Positions 32,958-48,308 are shown, counted from the first letter of the stretch. The stretch: DNA of 64,000 bases from Dehalococcoidia bacterium (GCA_009379925.1 WHSU01000001.1:62001-126000); one strand, 5' to 3'. Numbers and translations: made by a program. Notes: generated from the sequence alone by a model not told the origin.

Positions 32958-34861
32958 GTCCCCCGCCCGGGCCGGCCTCGAGGCGCCGCCCGCAGGATGG
33001 CCGCGCCCGGCCGGCGGAAGCGGCACCAGAGGTCGCCCTCCAGGTCGAGGTCGACCGGCAGGCTGTCGAGGACGAATGGCCCGTCCTCGGTGGTCAGCAC
33101 CGGCTGCCACCGCATGCCCTCCGGCGGGGCGAGCAGTCGCTCCGCACCCTCGCCGGTGACGCCGGCGCCTCGGAGTCGCGCGACCACGAGCAACGTGTCG
33201 CCCTCGCGCTCCCGGCGGACGGCGATGCTGTGCTCGTCCGGCGCAGCGCTGTGCTGGCGGGCGCCCTCCAGCCAGCGCAGGACCGGCTCCTCGCGGCGCA
33301 GCCGCAGCAACGCCTGGTGGAAGCGCAGCATGGAGGCGTGAGGTTCTCGGTCGCGCTCCGCCCAGTCGAGACGGCTGCGCTGGAAGGTCTCCGATGCCTG
33401 CGGGTCGGGGATGCGTTCGCGGAGGCGCGGGTCGCTGAAGGCGCGCCATCCGGCGAACTCGCCACGCCGGCCCTCGGTCACCAGCCGGCCGAGGTCCGGG
33501 GTGTGGTCCGTGAAGTAGAGGAACTGACTGCTGGTGGCCCACTCGTCACCCATGAAGAGCAGCGGGGTCGCGGCGCTGAAGAGCAGCACCGCCGTCGCCG
33601 CCTTGAACGCGTGGAACGAGGTCTCGTGATACAGCCGGTCGCCGAACGCGCGGTTGCCCACCTGGTCGTGGTTGTGCACGCAGTGCATGAATCGAGGCAG
33701 GGGCATGCCCTCCGGGTCTGTCCCGCGCGCACCCTGCCAAAACTCCGAGCGCTGACCCGTGAAGAGCCAGCCCTGCCGCAAGTCGGTGGCGAGGTCGTCC
33801 GTCGAGCCTCGGAAGTCCTGGTAGTAGCCGTCACGGTCGCCGGTCAGGACGACCTGCATCTCATGGTGGAAGTCGTCGGCGTACTGAGCGTCGAAGCCGT
33901 ACCCGCCTGCTTCGCGGTCGCGCGTCACCACGGCCAGGTTGCGGTGCTCCTCGGCAAGCAGGAACGGCGCAGGCTGACCGGCGCGGCGGCCCGCCGACGT
34001 GCGGTCGCGGAACTCGGCGAGGAAGTGCGGGTCCCCCTCGTCACGTAGCGTGTGCACGGCGTCGAGGCGGAACCCGTCCACGTGGTACTCGTGTAGCCAG
34101 TGGAGCGCACTCTCGAAGAAGAACCCGCGCACATGCTCGCTGCCCGGCGCGTCGAGGTTGATCGCGGCGCCCCAGGGGGTGTGGTGGCCCTCCGTGAAGT
34201 AGCCAGGGCTGAACTGCGAGTGGTACGCGCCATCCGGGCCGAAGTGGTTGTAGACCACATCGAGCACGACCCCCAGCCCGAGGGCGTGCGCACGGTCGAC
34301 CAGTGCGCGGAGGTCCTCGGGGCGCCCGTAGGCGCGAGACGGCGCGAACAGGGCGACGCCGTCGTAGCCCCAGTTGCGGTCCCCGGCGAAGTCTGCCACG
34401 GGCATGACCTGGATCGCGGACACACCGAGGCCGGCGATGGCGGGCAGCGCGTCGGCGGCCGCGGCGAAGGTGCCTTTGCGGGTGAACGTCCCGACGTGCA
34501 GCTCGTAGAGCACCGTGTTCTGGGGGTCGAGCCCGCGCCAGGCCTCGTCGGTCCAGTCGAAGGCCGGGTCCACGACCTCGGACGGCCCGTGGACGCCTTC
34601 CGGTTGGAAGCGCGAGGCGGGGTCCGGGAAGGGGCCGCGGCCGTCGAGGAGGTAGCGATAGCGCACGCCCGCGCGCAGGCCTTCGATGCGGGCGGTGTGG
34701 TAGCCCTCGGGGTCACGCTCCATCGCGTGCGCCTCCGGCGCACCCTTGTCTTCGAAGCGAAGCATGACCGACTGCACCGTTGGCGCCCACACGCGGAACC
34801 GGACTGCATCGCCATCGGGCCAGGCGCCGAGGCTTGGTCGCCAGCCTTCAATATCGGTCAC
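32954..34861 (-). CDS. treZ: Maltooligosyltrehalose trehalohydrolase TreZ
   Basis: A 635-residue GH13 enzyme that releases trehalose from maltooligosyltrehalose made by TreY. An N-terminal beta-sandwich (VRFRVWAPTVQSVML) precedes the barrel; the nucleophile is D267 in GFRLDAVHTL and the acid/base E304 in LLAEEHRN. GTG 34861 overlaps the upstream GH57 stop as GTGA. TreZ and TreY are adjacent and coupled, as in other trehalose producers. Confidence 0.95.
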   Translation of the reverse strand: MTDIEGWRPSLGAWPDGDAVRFRVWAPTVQSVMLRFEDKGAPEAHAMERDPEGYHTARIEGLRAGVRYRYLLDGRGPFPDPASRFQPEGVHGPSEVVDPAFDWTDEAWRGLDPQNTVLYELHVGTFTRKGTFAAAADALPAIAGLGVSAIQVMPVADFAGDRNWGYDGVALFAPSRAYGRPEDLRALVDRAHALGLGVVLDVVYNHFGPDGAYHSQFSPGYFTEGHHTPWGAAINLDAPGSEHVRGFFFESALHWLHEYHVDGFRLDAVHTLRDEGDPHFLAEFRDRTSAGRRAGQPAPFLLAEEHRNLAVVTRDREAGGYGFDAQYADDFHHEMQVVLTGDRDGYYQDFRGSTDDLATDLRQGWLFTGQRSEFWQGARGTDPEGMPLPRFMHCVHNHDQVGNRAFGDRLYHETSFHAFKAATAVLLFSAATPLLFMGDEWATSSQFLYFTDHTPDLGRLVTEGRRGEFAGWRAFSDPRLRERIPDPQASETFQRSRLDWAERDREPHASMLRFHQALLRLRREEPVLRWLEGARQHSAAPDEHSIAVRREREGDTLLVVARLRGAGVTGEGAERLLAPPEGMRWQPVLTTEDGPFVLDSLPVDLDLEGDLWCRFRRPGAAILRAAPRGRPGRGT

Positions 34862-36891
34862 GCCTCGGCCTCCGCGCCGTCCACGGACAGCCGCACCGTC
34901 GTCGCGAAGGACTCGTCGCCGGTCAGCCGCAGCGGCCAGCTCAGCAACACGGCGAGTTGCTGCGCCGTGCGCTCGTAGCCCCCTTCCGAGCGCGACAGGG
35001 TCTCCACCGGCCGGACATCGAGGTCGGCTGGGCGCGTGCACTCGATGCGCAGCGTGACGGGCGGCTCGGTCATCCGCAGCACGCACTCGTCGACGCTGCG
35101 TCCGGCGCCCCCGCGTGGCAGCCCGAAGGTGCGGCCCGCCACGACCAGCTCGCCGGCGGGGTGCTCGGCGAAGAGCAGCCCGAAGTTCAGCTCGACGGCG
35201 AAGCGGGCGTCGAGCGCACCCTCGGCGGCGCTCACGCGATAGCGCGCCTCGATCTCCCGGCCTGCCTCGGCAACCGAGACGGTCTTCTCGACGCGTCCAC
35301 GCCCGCCCGGCGCGTCGCCCTCGCGCGTGAGCACGACATCGACCGCGCCGCGCCGCCGCCGGGCGTCCATCGCGTACGGCCGGCCCTCGAAGTCGCCCGC
35401 GTCCTCGATCGGGGTGCGGCGGCCGGGTGCGCGGCCCGGCGGCAGGAACCGGTCCACGAAGCAGCCGCGGCGGCCTCGGTCGTACGGGTACGGCGCATCG
35501 TCGCCCGTACCGTGGTAGCCCTCATCGCGCCGTGCCAGCGTGTCGACAAGGTTCACCGCAGCGCGCCGGTCGGAGATCTCCACCACGGCGCCCTCGGACG
35601 GTGCGACCGCGACGACGAGGTCCTCCGTCGTGATCAGCGCCTCGTCCGTGCCGTCGGCGTCGAGGTCGAGGACGCGCAGCACGCGCCGGCGTTCGCCCGC
35701 CACCTCGAGCGCCCGCTCGGCACGAAGCAGGTGGTACCAGAGGCGCTGGCGGATGTGCGGCAGATACGCGCCGCCGAAGAGCCCGTGCCAGTAGGCACAG
35801 TTGGCCTGTGCGCGCCAGAGGTCGAGCTGGGCGGGCGGGACCTGCTGTGGGTCCCACGAGGAGGGCGCCCGCCTCCCGCGGGTGGCGGCGCGGGTGCTGA
35901 CGTCCAGCACGCGCTTGTGCAGGTGGTTCACCTCCGGGTACTTCGCGAGGAACTGGAGGTACGTCCCGACTCGGAGGAACGGCGACGTCCGCCCGAGGAG
36001 GCCCCGCCGCTCGAGGGTTTCGCGCGCCTCCCTGAAGGCCCGCTGCCCGGCCGGCGGCAGCGACCACTCCAGCATCTCGGGGTAGGTCCCGTCGGGGATG
36101 TAGACGCGCCCGGCGGACGGCACCGCCTCGGCCGCCTCGCCGAGGGGGACGACCTCGACGTCGTCGCCAAGCGCGGTGAGCGCATCGAAGAAGCGTGCCA
36201 GCCAGCCGCGCCGGATCACGTCGCGGTACGTGCCGGGCCACATGCCGAACTTCTCGATGTCGTCGGCGTAGACCGCGAGGCGGACGCCGGCGCGCGCTTT
36301 GCGACGCAGGAGGTCCGCCACCTGCTCCACGGGCTTCCACGGAATGGCCATCCGCAGGTCCTCGACAGCCGCGGCGACCCGCAGTGGCTTGCCCTGCGAC
36401 TCCGTGAGAAACGGCGCGTCCAACTGGGAGCTGAGCAGCCCGGCCGACAGGAGATGCCGGTCATCGAGCACGACCGTGTCCAGACCACCGTCGACCAGGT
36501 CCGCCGCCAGGCTCGGCTCCCACACGCGCTCCGTGAGCCAGCCGACGTGGGCGTCGGCGCCGAAGAGGCGCTGGAGGTACGCGCGGTGTGTGCGGATCTG
36601 GGGCGCGCGGTCATGCCTCGGGAGCAGCGACAGCACCGGCTCATACATCCCGGCGGCGACCAACTCGACCTGCCGCGCCTCCACCATCCGGCGGATCTGG
36701 TCGATGCGGTCGGGCGCGTGCTCCACCACCCACTCGAGGAGCGAGCCGGAGCAGTGGAGGGAGACGCGCAGCGTCGGGCGCGCCTCGATGAGGTCGAGGA
36801 CGGGGCCGTAGCAGGTGTCGATGGCGCGCTGGAAGACGGAGTCGTAGTTCCCGGGAGGCTGATGGGCGTGGAGCACGAGGCTCAGCTTCAC
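34858..36891 (-). CDS. GH57 4-alpha-glucanotransferase / alpha-amylase-like
   Basis: A 677-residue glycoside hydrolase family 57 protein. The family start [15 protein letters not shown], the nucleophile E121 in WLTERVWEP and the acid D210 or D211 in YADDIEKFG match the thermophilic 4-alpha-glucanotransferase group with C-terminal DUF1925/DUF1926 beta domains. It probably reshuffles or cuts linear alpha-glucan chains. GTG 36891 overlaps the glgB stop as GTGA. The exact activity (transferase versus amylase) is open. Confidence 0.87.
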   Translation of the reverse strand: MKLSLVLHAHQPPGNYDSVFQRAIDTCYGPVLDLIEARPTLRVSLHCSGSLLEWVVEHAPDRIDQIRRMVEARQVELVAAGMYEPVLSLLPRHDRAPQIRTHRAYLQRLFGADAHVGWLTERVWEPSLAADLVDGGLDTVVLDDRHLLSAGLLSSQLDAPFLTESQGKPLRVAAAVEDLRMAIPWKPVEQVADLLRRKARAGVRLAVYADDIEKFGMWPGTYRDVIRRGWLARFFDALTALGDDVEVVPLGEAAEAVPSAGRVYIPDGTYPEMLEWSLPPAGQRAFREARETLERRGLLGRTSPFLRVGTYLQFLAKYPEVNHLHKRVLDVSTRAATRGRRAPSSWDPQQVPPAQLDLWRAQANCAYWHGLFGGAYLPHIRQRLWYHLLRAERALEVAGERRRVLRVLDLDADGTDEALITTEDLVVAVAPSEGAVVEISDRRAAVNLVDTLARRDEGYHGTGDDAPYPYDRGRRGCFVDRFLPPGRAPGRRTPIEDAGDFEGRPYAMDARRRRGAVDVVLTREGDAPGGRGRVEKTVSVAEAGREIEARYRVSAAEGALDARFAVELNFGLLFAEHPAGELVVAGRTFGLPRGGAGRSVDECVLRMTEPPVTLRIECTRPADLDVRPVETLSRSEGGYERTAQQLAVLLSWPLRLTGDESFATTVRLSVDGAEAEA

Positions 36892-38803
36892 GTGACGGGC
36901 GCTCCGTCCTCCGCGGGTACAAGTACCAGCGTAGCGAGCGGGGGAAGCGTCAGGCTCAGCGAGTGCGTCCGGCCGTGCTGCGGCTGTGGTTCCGCCTTGT
37001 ACTCCGTCGGCGTGGAGTAGCCGCTGCCGCCGTACACGGTGGCGTCGCTGTTCAACGCGACGTGCCAGCGGCCGGCCCCTGGTGCACCGATGCGGTAGTG
37101 CTCGCGGGGCACAGGCGTAAAGTTGCTGACGACGAGCACCTCGCGGCCGACCTCGATGGCCTTGCGCACGAAGCTGACCACGACGTTGTCCACGTCTGAG
37201 CAGTCGATCCACTCGAAGCCTTCGGGCGTGTAGTCCTGCTCGTACAGCGCCGGCTGCTCCGTGTAGAAGCGGTTGAGGTCCTGTACCCAGTGCTGTAGCC
37301 CCCGAGGTGGGACGCGCTGTAGCTCGTGCCAGTCCAGGCTCGCGAGTGCGTTCCACTCCGCCCGCTGGCCGAAGTCGGAGCCCATGAATAGCAGCTTCTT
37401 GCCGGGGTGGCCGTACATGTAGCCGTACAGGGCACGCAGGTTCGCGAACTGCTGCCACTCGTCGCCGGGCATCTTCGCGACCATCGAGCGCTTGAGGTGC
37501 ACCACCTCGTCGTGCGAGTACGGCAGCACGAAGTTCTCGTGGTAGGCGTACAGCAGACCGAAGCTGAGGTCGTTGAGGTGGTGCCCGCGATGGATCGGGT
37601 CCCGCGTCATGAACCGCAGCGTGTCGTGCATCCAGCCCATGTTCCACTTCAGCCCGAAGCCCAGCCCACCCATCGAGGTCGGCCGCGAGACCATGGGCCA
37701 TGCGGTGGACTCCTCGGCGAAGGTCATCGCGCCCGGGAAGTGCTCGAACACCACCTCGTTGAGGCGGCGCAAGAAGGCGATCGCCTCCAGGTGCTCGCGG
37801 CCGCCCAGGTGGTTGGGCAACCACTCGCCCGCCTCTCGCGAATAGTCGCGATAGAGCATGGAGGCGACGGCGTCCACGCGCAGCCCATCGATGTGGTAGC
37901 GGTCGAGCCAGAAGAGGGCGTTCGCGAGCAGGAAGTTCGATACCTCGCGGCGGCCGTAGTTGAAGACGTAGGTGCCCCAGTCCGGGTGCTCACCGATGCG
38001 CGGGTCGGCGTGCTCGTAGAGGTGCGTGCCGTCGAACAGTCCCAGCCCGTGCGCGTCCTTCGGGAAGTGGGCCGGCACCCAGTCCACGATCACACCAATG
38101 CCGGCCTGGTGGAGCGTATCCACCAGTTCCATGAACTCCTGCGGCTCACCAAACCGGCTGGTGGGGGCGAAGTAGCCCAGCGTCTGGTAGCCCCACGACT
38201 CATCGAGTGCGTGCTCCGCCACGGGCATCAACTCGACGTGCGTGTAGTGCATCTCCTTCGCGTAGCGCGCCAGGCGCGGGCCGATCTCGCGGTAGGTCAG
38301 CCAGCGGTTCCCCTCGTCCGGCGCGCGTGCCCAGGAACCGAGGTGCACCTCATAGATCGCCATTGGGGCGCCCAGCGAGTTATGTCGCTCACGCCCACCC
38401 ATCCACTCTCCGTCCAGCCACTCATAGCCCTCGATGTCCCAGACGATCGAAGCACTGGCCGGCCGCAACTCGGCGTAGAACGCGTAGGGGTCCGCCTTCT
38501 CGAAGCGTGTGTGGCCGTCGGCGGCAAGCACGCTGAACTTGTAGCGCTCGCCTGGCCCAACGCCGGGGACGAAGCCCTCCCACGTCCCCGCCTCGGTGCG
38601 CAGGTCCAGCGGGGTGGCCGCCGGGTCCCAACCGTTGAAGTCGCCGATCACCGACACCGCGCGCGCGTTCGGCGCCCACACAGCGAAGGTCGAGCCGGGA
38701 CGCCCGGCTCGCTCGCAGGGGTGGGCGCCCAGCCGCTCGTACGCCCGCAGGTGCGTGCCCTCGGCCAGCAGGTGGGTGTCGTAGTCGCTCAGCACGCGCT
38801 GGG

Positions 38804-38807
<4 letters not shown>
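36888..38807 (-). CDS. glgB: 1,4-alpha-glucan branching enzyme GlgB
   Basis: A 639-residue GH13 branching enzyme. A CBM48 domain ([21 protein letters not shown]) precedes the barrel; the nucleophile is D312 in [10 protein letters not shown] and acid/base E365 in TFAEESTAW, 53 residues apart as in characterised GlgB. It introduces alpha-1,6 branches into glucan. GTG 38807 overlaps the TreS-Mak stop as GTGA. It lacks the extra N-terminal domain of longer GlgB forms. Confidence 0.96.
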
Positions 38808-42135
<3,328 letters not shown>

Positions 42136-42139
<4 letters not shown>

Positions 42140-44148
42140 GGGCGGATCCCGATCCCGCCGGCTTGCTCGGGGACGCCTCGTTCGAAGGCGAAGACCTGCG
42201 CCGGCTGCTCCCGCGGATCGAGGTGGACGAACGCCCACTCGCCCTGCCACGCGAAGCGCTGGCCGCTCAGTAGCTCGTGCGCCGTGAACGGCTCGTCGTG
42301 GGCGAAGCCCAGCTCTGCCAGCGGCAGGCCGACCCAGCCGCCCTGCGGCGCCCGCACGTCGAGGTTCACGACGACGAGGACGTGGGCGCCTCCAGCGGGG
42401 TCGGCTTTTACGAACGCGAGCACTTGGTCATTCTCGATCGGCAGGAACCAGAGCCGGTGATTGTGTTGCAACGCCGGGTAGGCGCGACGCGCCTCGTTCA
42501 GCCGCGTGATCGCATTGGTGATGTGGCCCGGCGCCTCCCAGTCCCTGGGGCGCAGCTGGTACTTCTCGGAGTCCAGGTACTCCTCGCTGCCCTCGTGCGC
42601 GGGGACGTGCTCCGCCAGTTCGAAGCCACTGTAGATGCCGTACGACGGCCCGAGGGTCGCGGCCAGCGCGACCCGGACCAGGAACGCGGGGCGCCCGCCC
42701 TGCTGCAGGTACTCGTGCAGGATGTCGGGCGTGTTCGCGAACAGATTGGAGCGCAGATAGTCGCTCACGGGCTGCGTGGTCAGCTGGGTCAGATACTCCG
42801 TCAGCTCATACTTCGTGTTGCGCCAGGTGAAGTAGCCATACGACTGCGTGAACCCAAGCTTGGCCAGACCCTGTAGCCGCTTTGGGCGCGTGAACGCCTC
42901 CGCCAGGAAGATCACGTCCGGGTACTCAGCGTGGACGATCGCGATCAGCCACTCCCAGAACGCGAAGGGCTTCGTGTGCGGGTTGTCGACGCGGAAGATG
43001 CGGACGCCGTGGTCGATCCAGAAGCAGGCCACCCGGCGCAGCTCTTCCCAGAGCGCACGCCAGTCCTCGGTCTCGAAGTCCAGCGGGTAGATGTCCTGGT
43101 ACTGCTTCGGCGGGTTCTCCGCGTACTTGATCGTCCCATCCGGGCGGTGCCGGAACCACTGAGGGTGCTCCCGTACCCACGGGTGGTCCGGCGAGCACTG
43201 GTACGCGAGGTCCAGCGCCACCTCCAGCCCGAGTTCGCGCGCCTGTCCGATGAACCACTCGAAGTCCTCGATGGTGCCGAGCTCCGGATGGACCGCCGTG
43301 TGGCCGCCCTCCTCGGACCCGATGGCCCACGGGCTGCCGGGGTCGCCCCGGCCGCCCTGGAGCTGGTTGTTCGGCCCCTTGCGCCCGGTGTGGCCGATCG
43401 GGTGGACGGGGGGCAGGTAAAGCACGTCGAAGCCCATCGCGGCGACGCGGGGAAGGCCGGCAGCCGCTTCGCGGAGGGAGGCGCCACGCGCGGGGTCGGC
43501 GGTCTGCGACCGGGGAAACATCTCGTACCAGGCCCCGAAGCGCGCCCGCTCCCGGTCCACCCACAGTTCCAGGACGTGGCGATACCGCGAGACCCGCGAG
43601 CGGTCGCGGTGCCTGTCCATCAGCTCGAGCAGGTCGGGCTCGGTCGCCACCGCGACACGGCGGTCCTGCGGGAGGCCCTCGTCGGCCAGCCATATCGCCG
43701 ACGTGCGGAGCGCGACGTGGGCGTCGCCGTTCGCGCGGTCGGCCGCCTGCTGCACCAGGTGGGCGCCCTCGCGCAGCTCCGAGTCCACGTCCCGGCCCGC
43801 CTCGACGCGCTTCTCCAGGTCGGCCCGCCACGAGGCGAAACGGTCCACCCATGCCTCCACGGTGTACTCGTAGACGCCGAGTTGCTTGGGGACGAAGAGA
43901 CCGGCCCATTCGTCGTTGCCCAGTTCGGTCATGCGGACCGACTGCCAGTCCTCGTGGCCGCTCGGGCGGAAGAGCAGGTCGGCGGCGATCAGGTCGTGGC
44001 CGTCGGCGAAGATGTGCGCCGTCACCTCCAACGCCTCGCCGGTGGTGCGCTTCGCGCGATACCGCCCGTCATCGATCTCCGGCATGACGGCGTCGATGGC
44101 GACGCGCAGCGGCGCGCCCGCGCCCTCGAGGTCCGGACCGGCAGGCAC
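42136..44148 (-). CDS. glgE: Alpha-1,4-glucan:maltose-1-phosphate maltosyltransferase GlgE
   Basis: A 670-residue GH13 subfamily 3 enzyme that extends alpha-glucan with maltosyl units from maltose-1-phosphate. The nucleophile D388 in [11 protein letters not shown] and acid/base E417 in FLAEAFTRP are 29 residues apart, as in the Streptomyces enzyme, and [19 protein letters not shown] is the family hallmark region. GTG 44148 overlaps the glgX TAG by one base (TAGTG). The next gene makes its substrate. Confidence 0.96.
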
Positions 44149-46262
44149 TATGCGCCCTGCGCCAGCCGCAGCACCGAGACCGCGCGTCCGGGGAGGAGGA
44201 AGCGGTTGCGTGCCGGCCACCGCCGGCGCCGGTTGCGCGCTGTCTCGATGACCAGGTGCCAGCGGAGGCCTCGCCGGTGCGACGGCAACTGGAACTCCAC
44301 GTCGTCGTCGCCCGCGTTGAAGACGATCATGAGCGTGTCGCCGACGATCGGACGGCCCAGGTAGTCGACTTCCTCGATGGCGTCGCCGGCGAGGCGGAGC
44401 CCGAAGCACCGGCGCCACCCCTCGGCCCATTGTTGGTCGCCGATCTCCTGCCCGTCCGGGAGGAACCAGGAGATGTCGCGCACGTCGGACCCACTGATGC
44501 GCCGCCCGTGGAAGAAGCGCCGGCGGCGGAGCACGGGTTGCTCCTGGAAGAGCCGCACCATCGCGCCGGTGAAGCGCATCAGGTCACGTTGCCACGGCGC
44601 CAGCTCCCAGTTGATCCACGAGAGTTCGTTGTCCTGGCAGTAGGCGTTGTTGTTCCCCCGCTGGGTGCGGCCGGTCTCGTCCCCGTGGAGCAGCATAGGG
44701 ACGCCCTGCGAGAGGAAGAGGGTGGCGATGAGGTTGCGCATCTGCTGCTGCCGCAGCGCGTTCACCTCCGGGTCGTCCGTCTCACCCTCCACGCCGTGGT
44801 TCCAGGACAGGTTGTTGTTGTTGCCGTCCCGGTTCCCCTCGCCGTTGGCGTCGTTGTGCTTGTCGTTGTAGGAGACCAGGTCGCGCAGCGTGAAGCCGTC
44901 GTGGGCCGTGACGAAGTTGATGCTGGCGTACGGCTTGCGGCCGTCGTCCTCATAGAGGTCGCTGCTGCCGGCCAGGCGAGTCGCCATCTGCGCGATCTGC
45001 CCTTCGTCCCCCCGCCAGAACCGTCTGACGGTGTCTCGATATTCCCCGTTCCACTCGGCCCAGCCAACCGGGAAATTCCCGACCTGGTAGCCTCCCGGGC
45101 CCACGTCCCATGGCTCCGCGATCAGCTTTACGTTCGCCAGCACGGGGTCCTGCGCGATGATCTCGAAGAAGGAACTCAGCCGGTTCACCTCGTACAACTC
45201 ACGCGCGAGCGCGCTTGCGAGGTCGAACCGGAAGCCGTCGACGTGCATCTCCGTGACCCAGTAGCGGAGGCTGTCCATGACCAGCTGCAGCACGCGGGGC
45301 TGCTGCATGTTCAGCGTGTTCCCCGTGCCGGTGAAGTCCATGTAGAACCTGGGGTCGTCCGGCATGGTGCGGTAGTAGGAGAGGTTGTCGATGCCCTTCA
45401 TCGACAGCGTCGGGCCCAGGTGATTCCCCTCCCCCGTGTGGTTGTAGACGACGTCCAGGATCACTTCGATGCCCGCCGCGTGGAGGGCGCGCACCATCAT
45501 CTTGAACTCGCGCACGGCGTCCATGCCGTCGTCGGTTGAGGCGTACCGCACATCCGGGGCGAAGAACGCCAGTGTGTTGTAGCCCCAGTAGTTCGTCAGC
45601 CCCTGCTCAATCAGGTGACGGTCGTTGGCGTGGTGGTGGACCGGCATCAACTCGACCGCTGTGACGCCCAGAGTCTGGAGGTGGTCGATCACGGGCTGTG
45701 TGCCCAGCGCGGCATACGAGCCCCGGAGCTGATCGGGCACGTCCGGGTGGAGTTGCGTCAGCCCCTTCACGTGCGCCTCGTAGATCACGGTGCGTTCCCA
45801 TCGCCGGCGCGGCGGCCGGTCGTCACCCCAGGTGAAGGCCGGGTCGATGAGGACGCCCAGGGGGGCGAAACGCGCGTTGTCCCGCTCGTCCATGACCAGG
45901 TCGTCATCGCCGTGGCCGAGTTCATACCCGAACAGGCTGTCGTCCCACTGGATGCCGCGCCCCACGGCCTTCGCGTACGGGTCCAGCACGAGCTTGTGAG
46001 GGTTGAAGCGGTGCCCCCGCGCGGGGTCCCACGGCCCGTAGACGCGGTAGCCGTACAACTGGCCCGGCCGCACATCCGGCAGGCAGCAGTGCCAGATCAT
46101 CGCGTCGCGCTCGTCCAGCAGGATGCGCGCCGACTCCGCCTCGGCGTCACAGTCGTCGAAGAGGCACAACTCCACAGCAGTCGCATGCTCCGAGAAGAGC
46201 GCGAAGTTGGCCCCGGCGCCGTCCCACGTCGCGCCCAGCGGATAGGGCGACCCCGGGAGCAC
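44148..46262 (-). CDS. glgX: Glycogen debranching enzyme GlgX
   Basis: A 704-residue GH13 isoamylase-type enzyme that removes alpha-1,6 branches. [21 protein letters not shown] starts the CBM48 domain; nucleophile D347 in GFRFDLASA and acid/base E383 in LIAEPWDVG follow. The GTG at 46262 is a legal start, but the strong AGGAGG at 46283-46288 lies 20 bases away; a CTG at 46277 (5-base spacing, MPNVRVLPG) fits better. It follows otsA by 54 bases. Confidence 0.95.
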   Translation of the reverse strand: MLPGSPYPLGATWDGAGANFALFSEHATAVELCLFDDCDAEAESARILLDERDAMIWHCCLPDVRPGQLYGYRVYGPWDPARGHRFNPHKLVLDPYAKAVGRGIQWDDSLFGYELGHGDDDLVMDERDNARFAPLGVLIDPAFTWGDDRPPRRRWERTVIYEAHVKGLTQLHPDVPDQLRGSYAALGTQPVIDHLQTLGVTAVELMPVHHHANDRHLIEQGLTNYWGYNTLAFFAPDVRYASTDDGMDAVREFKMMVRALHAAGIEVILDVVYNHTGEGNHLGPTLSMKGIDNLSYYRTMPDDPRFYMDFTGTGNTLNMQQPRVLQLVMDSLRYWVTEMHVDGFRFDLASALARELYEVNRLSSFFEIIAQDPVLANVKLIAEPWDVGPGGYQVGNFPVGWAEWNGEYRDTVRRFWRGDEGQIAQMATRLAGSSDLYEDDGRKPYASINFVTAHDGFTLRDLVSYNDKHNDANGEGNRDGNNNNLSWNHGVEGETDDPEVNALRQQQMRNLIATLFLSQGVPMLLHGDETGRTQRGNNNAYCQDNELSWINWELAPWQRDLMRFTGAMVRLFQEQPVLRRRRFFHGRRISGSDVRDISWFLPDGQEIGDQQWAEGWRRCFGLRLAGDAIEEVDYLGRPIVGDTLMIVFNAGDDDVEFQLPSHRRGLRWHLVIETARNRRRRWPARNRFLLPGRAVSVLRLAQGA

Positions 46263-46316
46263 ACGTACGTTCGGCAGGGAAGCCTCCTCGCCTCGTGCCG
46301 GGCCCGATGGGACGCC

Positions 46317-47858
46317 CTAAGGTGCGTCTCGCCCATCCAGCGTCGCACGAGCGGCAAGGGGGTCGGGTTCGCCTCGCTGGGGCTGGCTGGTGGTCCGCTG
46401 CTGCGGCACGTGTTCCGGGTGCGGGGCCAGCCGGTACGCTCGTCCCGGCAGCGGCAGGGGTACGGCGTCCGCCGCCAGCACCTGCAGGAACGCGCCCCGC
46501 CGGGCGCCGGCCGGTTGCTTCGCGCGGGACAGCGGCTCGATGGCCACCAGGTCCGCGACGAACGCTTCGAACCACCGCGTGCTCGTGTGCTCGTCGACCA
46601 CTGCCCGCAGACGGCGCGAGCGCTCGCGCTTTCCCTCCTCCGGCATCTCGAGGGCGCGCCGCATCGCATCGGTGATCGAATTCACGTCGGCGCCGTCCAC
46701 GATGAGCGCGTCCGTCAGCTCCTCGGCGGCGCCGCAGGAGTCGGACAGGATCAGCACGCCGGGGTGCTCCGCCGAGTGCACGGCCGCGAACTCCTTCGCC
46801 ACCAGGTTCATGCCATCCGCCACCGAGGTGACCACGCACACATCGGCATCGTGCAGGGCCGCCGCGACCGCGGCGGGAGGCGCGGTCTCGGTGTCGAGGG
46901 TGATCGGGCGATGCTCCGGGAAGCGCTCGTTCGTCCAGCGCACCACCGCCTCGATCGCGTCGGCCTCACGCTGGTACTCGGGGATGTTGGTCCGCGACGG
47001 CGCCGCCACCTGCACCAGCCGCGCGCGTGCGGCCACGGTCGGATCGCCCTCGACAAGCCGGCGGAACGCCTCGATGCGCTGGGGGATGCCCTTCGTGTAA
47101 TCCAGCCGGTCCACACCGAAGAAGCGCGTACGGCCGTCGTCCACGCCGAGCGGTGATTCGACATCCTCGGCGAGCAGCGCCCGGAAGCGGTCCGGGTCGA
47201 TCGAGACCGGGAACGGCCGCACGCGACCGAGCCGCCCGAGGATCCCGGCGAGCCGTCGGGCGTCGCGACGCGTCTGTACGCCGACCAGGTCATAGTCATG
47301 CAGGCCACGGGCCAGCTGCGTCGCGGCCGGGATGCGGCCCCAGTACTCGGCGTCCGGTACCGGGATGTGGTTGAAGAAGCCGATACGGCCCTGCCAGCCG
47401 AGCGACCGCAGTTCTGCCGCCAGCAGCATCAGGTGGTAGTCATGCACCCACACCAGGTCGCCCGGACGGAGCAACGGGTACAGCGCCTGTGCGAAGCGGC
47501 GGTTGACCTCTACATATGCCTCGAAGAGGCCCTCGCGCTTCGCACGCGCGGGTTCGTCCAGACCGTGCATGAGCGGCCAGAGCACACCGTTGCAGAAGCC
47601 CTCGTAGTGCCGCTCCAGCTGCCGCTGAGAGAGGTCGATCGTGACGTACTCCACGTTGCGCTCGGTGACATGGACGGGCGCGGCGCAAGGATCGCCCGCC
47701 TCGCCGCTCCAGCCGAACCACAGTCCGCCGCACCCCTCGAGGGCCGGGAGCACCGCGGACACCAGGCCGCCCGCCGGCCATGGCCGGTCGTCCGCCGGAG
47801 GGGGCGGGACGCGGTTCGAGACGACGACGAGGCGGTGGTGAGGCTTCATGGACTCCAT
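46317..47858 (-). CDS. otsA: Trehalose-6-phosphate synthase OtsA (GT20)
   Basis: A 513-residue glycosyltransferase making trehalose-6-phosphate from a nucleotide-glucose and glucose-6-phosphate. Typical blocks are WVHDYHLMLLA, FNHIPVPDAEYW, GVDRLDYTKGIPQRI and the SDSCGAAEEL nucleotide site. A Pro/Arg-rich tail of about 40 residues follows the domain; there is no OtsB phosphatase domain and no otsB in the window. ATG 47858 or 47849 may be the start; neither has an ideal ribosome site. First gene of the operon. Confidence 0.93.
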   Translation of the reverse strand: MESMKPHHRLVVVSNRVPPPPADDRPWPAGGLVSAVLPALEGCGGLWFGWSGEAGDPCAAPVHVTERNVEYVTIDLSQRQLERHYEGFCNGVLWPLMHGLDEPARAKREGLFEAYVEVNRRFAQALYPLLRPGDLVWVHDYHLMLLAAELRSLGWQGRIGFFNHIPVPDAEYWGRIPAATQLARGLHDYDLVGVQTRRDARRLAGILGRLGRVRPFPVSIDPDRFRALLAEDVESPLGVDDGRTRFFGVDRLDYTKGIPQRIEAFRRLVEGDPTVAARARLVQVAAPSRTNIPEYQREADAIEAVVRWTNERFPEHRPITLDTETAPPAAVAAALHDADVCVVTSVADGMNLVAKEFAAVHSAEHPGVLILSDSCGAAEELTDALIVDGADVNSITDAMRRALEMPEEGKRERSRRLRAVVDEHTSTRWFEAFVADLVAIEPLSRAKQPAGARRGAFLQVLAADAVPLPLPGRAYRLAPHPEHVPQQRTTSQPQRGEPDPLAARATLDGRDAP

Positions 47859-48308
47859 CAGGGTGTGCGCGGAGCGCGAGCAGCCGCAGGCGACGACCTC
47901 GGCCGTCCGCTCGATCCCGGGTTCGCTTGGTGTTCGGGTTGACCTCAAGATACACAGGCGGATATGGCGTTCCGGTTTCCGGACGGTTAAAGCGCGTTGC
48001 AAAATCACTACAGGCACGCCCACTAAGACCGATTTGGTAGGTGCGACCGGAAACCAGGTGAATCGCTCGCGCGTTTTCTGCGCGCGATTTTCGCGGACAA
48101 CCTTGGCGGCCGCGTCTCTGGCATCCGGGCGCCGTCAAGGTTGCGGGGGATCCCACGCCGGGCGTCTGCGACCCCGATGCGAAGTTGCGAGGACTCCGTT
48201 ACCCTCTCGCACAGCACGAGCGGCTATCCTGCACGTGTGGTGCCCTCCGGGCCTCGGGACTCAATCGCACGGCCCGCGGTTGCATCGCATCTTGCCGTCT
48301 CACCGGAC
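47859..48308. other. Divergent intergenic region between otsA and the glycosyltransferase
   Basis: About 450 bases without a credible gene. It is less GC-rich around 47935-48060. On the plus strand TTGACC (47939-47944) and TATGGC (47963-47968) are 18 bases apart and could drive the glycosyltransferase. No clear promoter for the large minus-strand operon could be identified, although it must lie here. Confidence 0.4.

Noticed and set aside
34780-37020. 746-codon plus-strand frame over the GH57 gene
   Set aside because: Antisense shadow of a well-defined GH57 enzyme; no recognisable domain.
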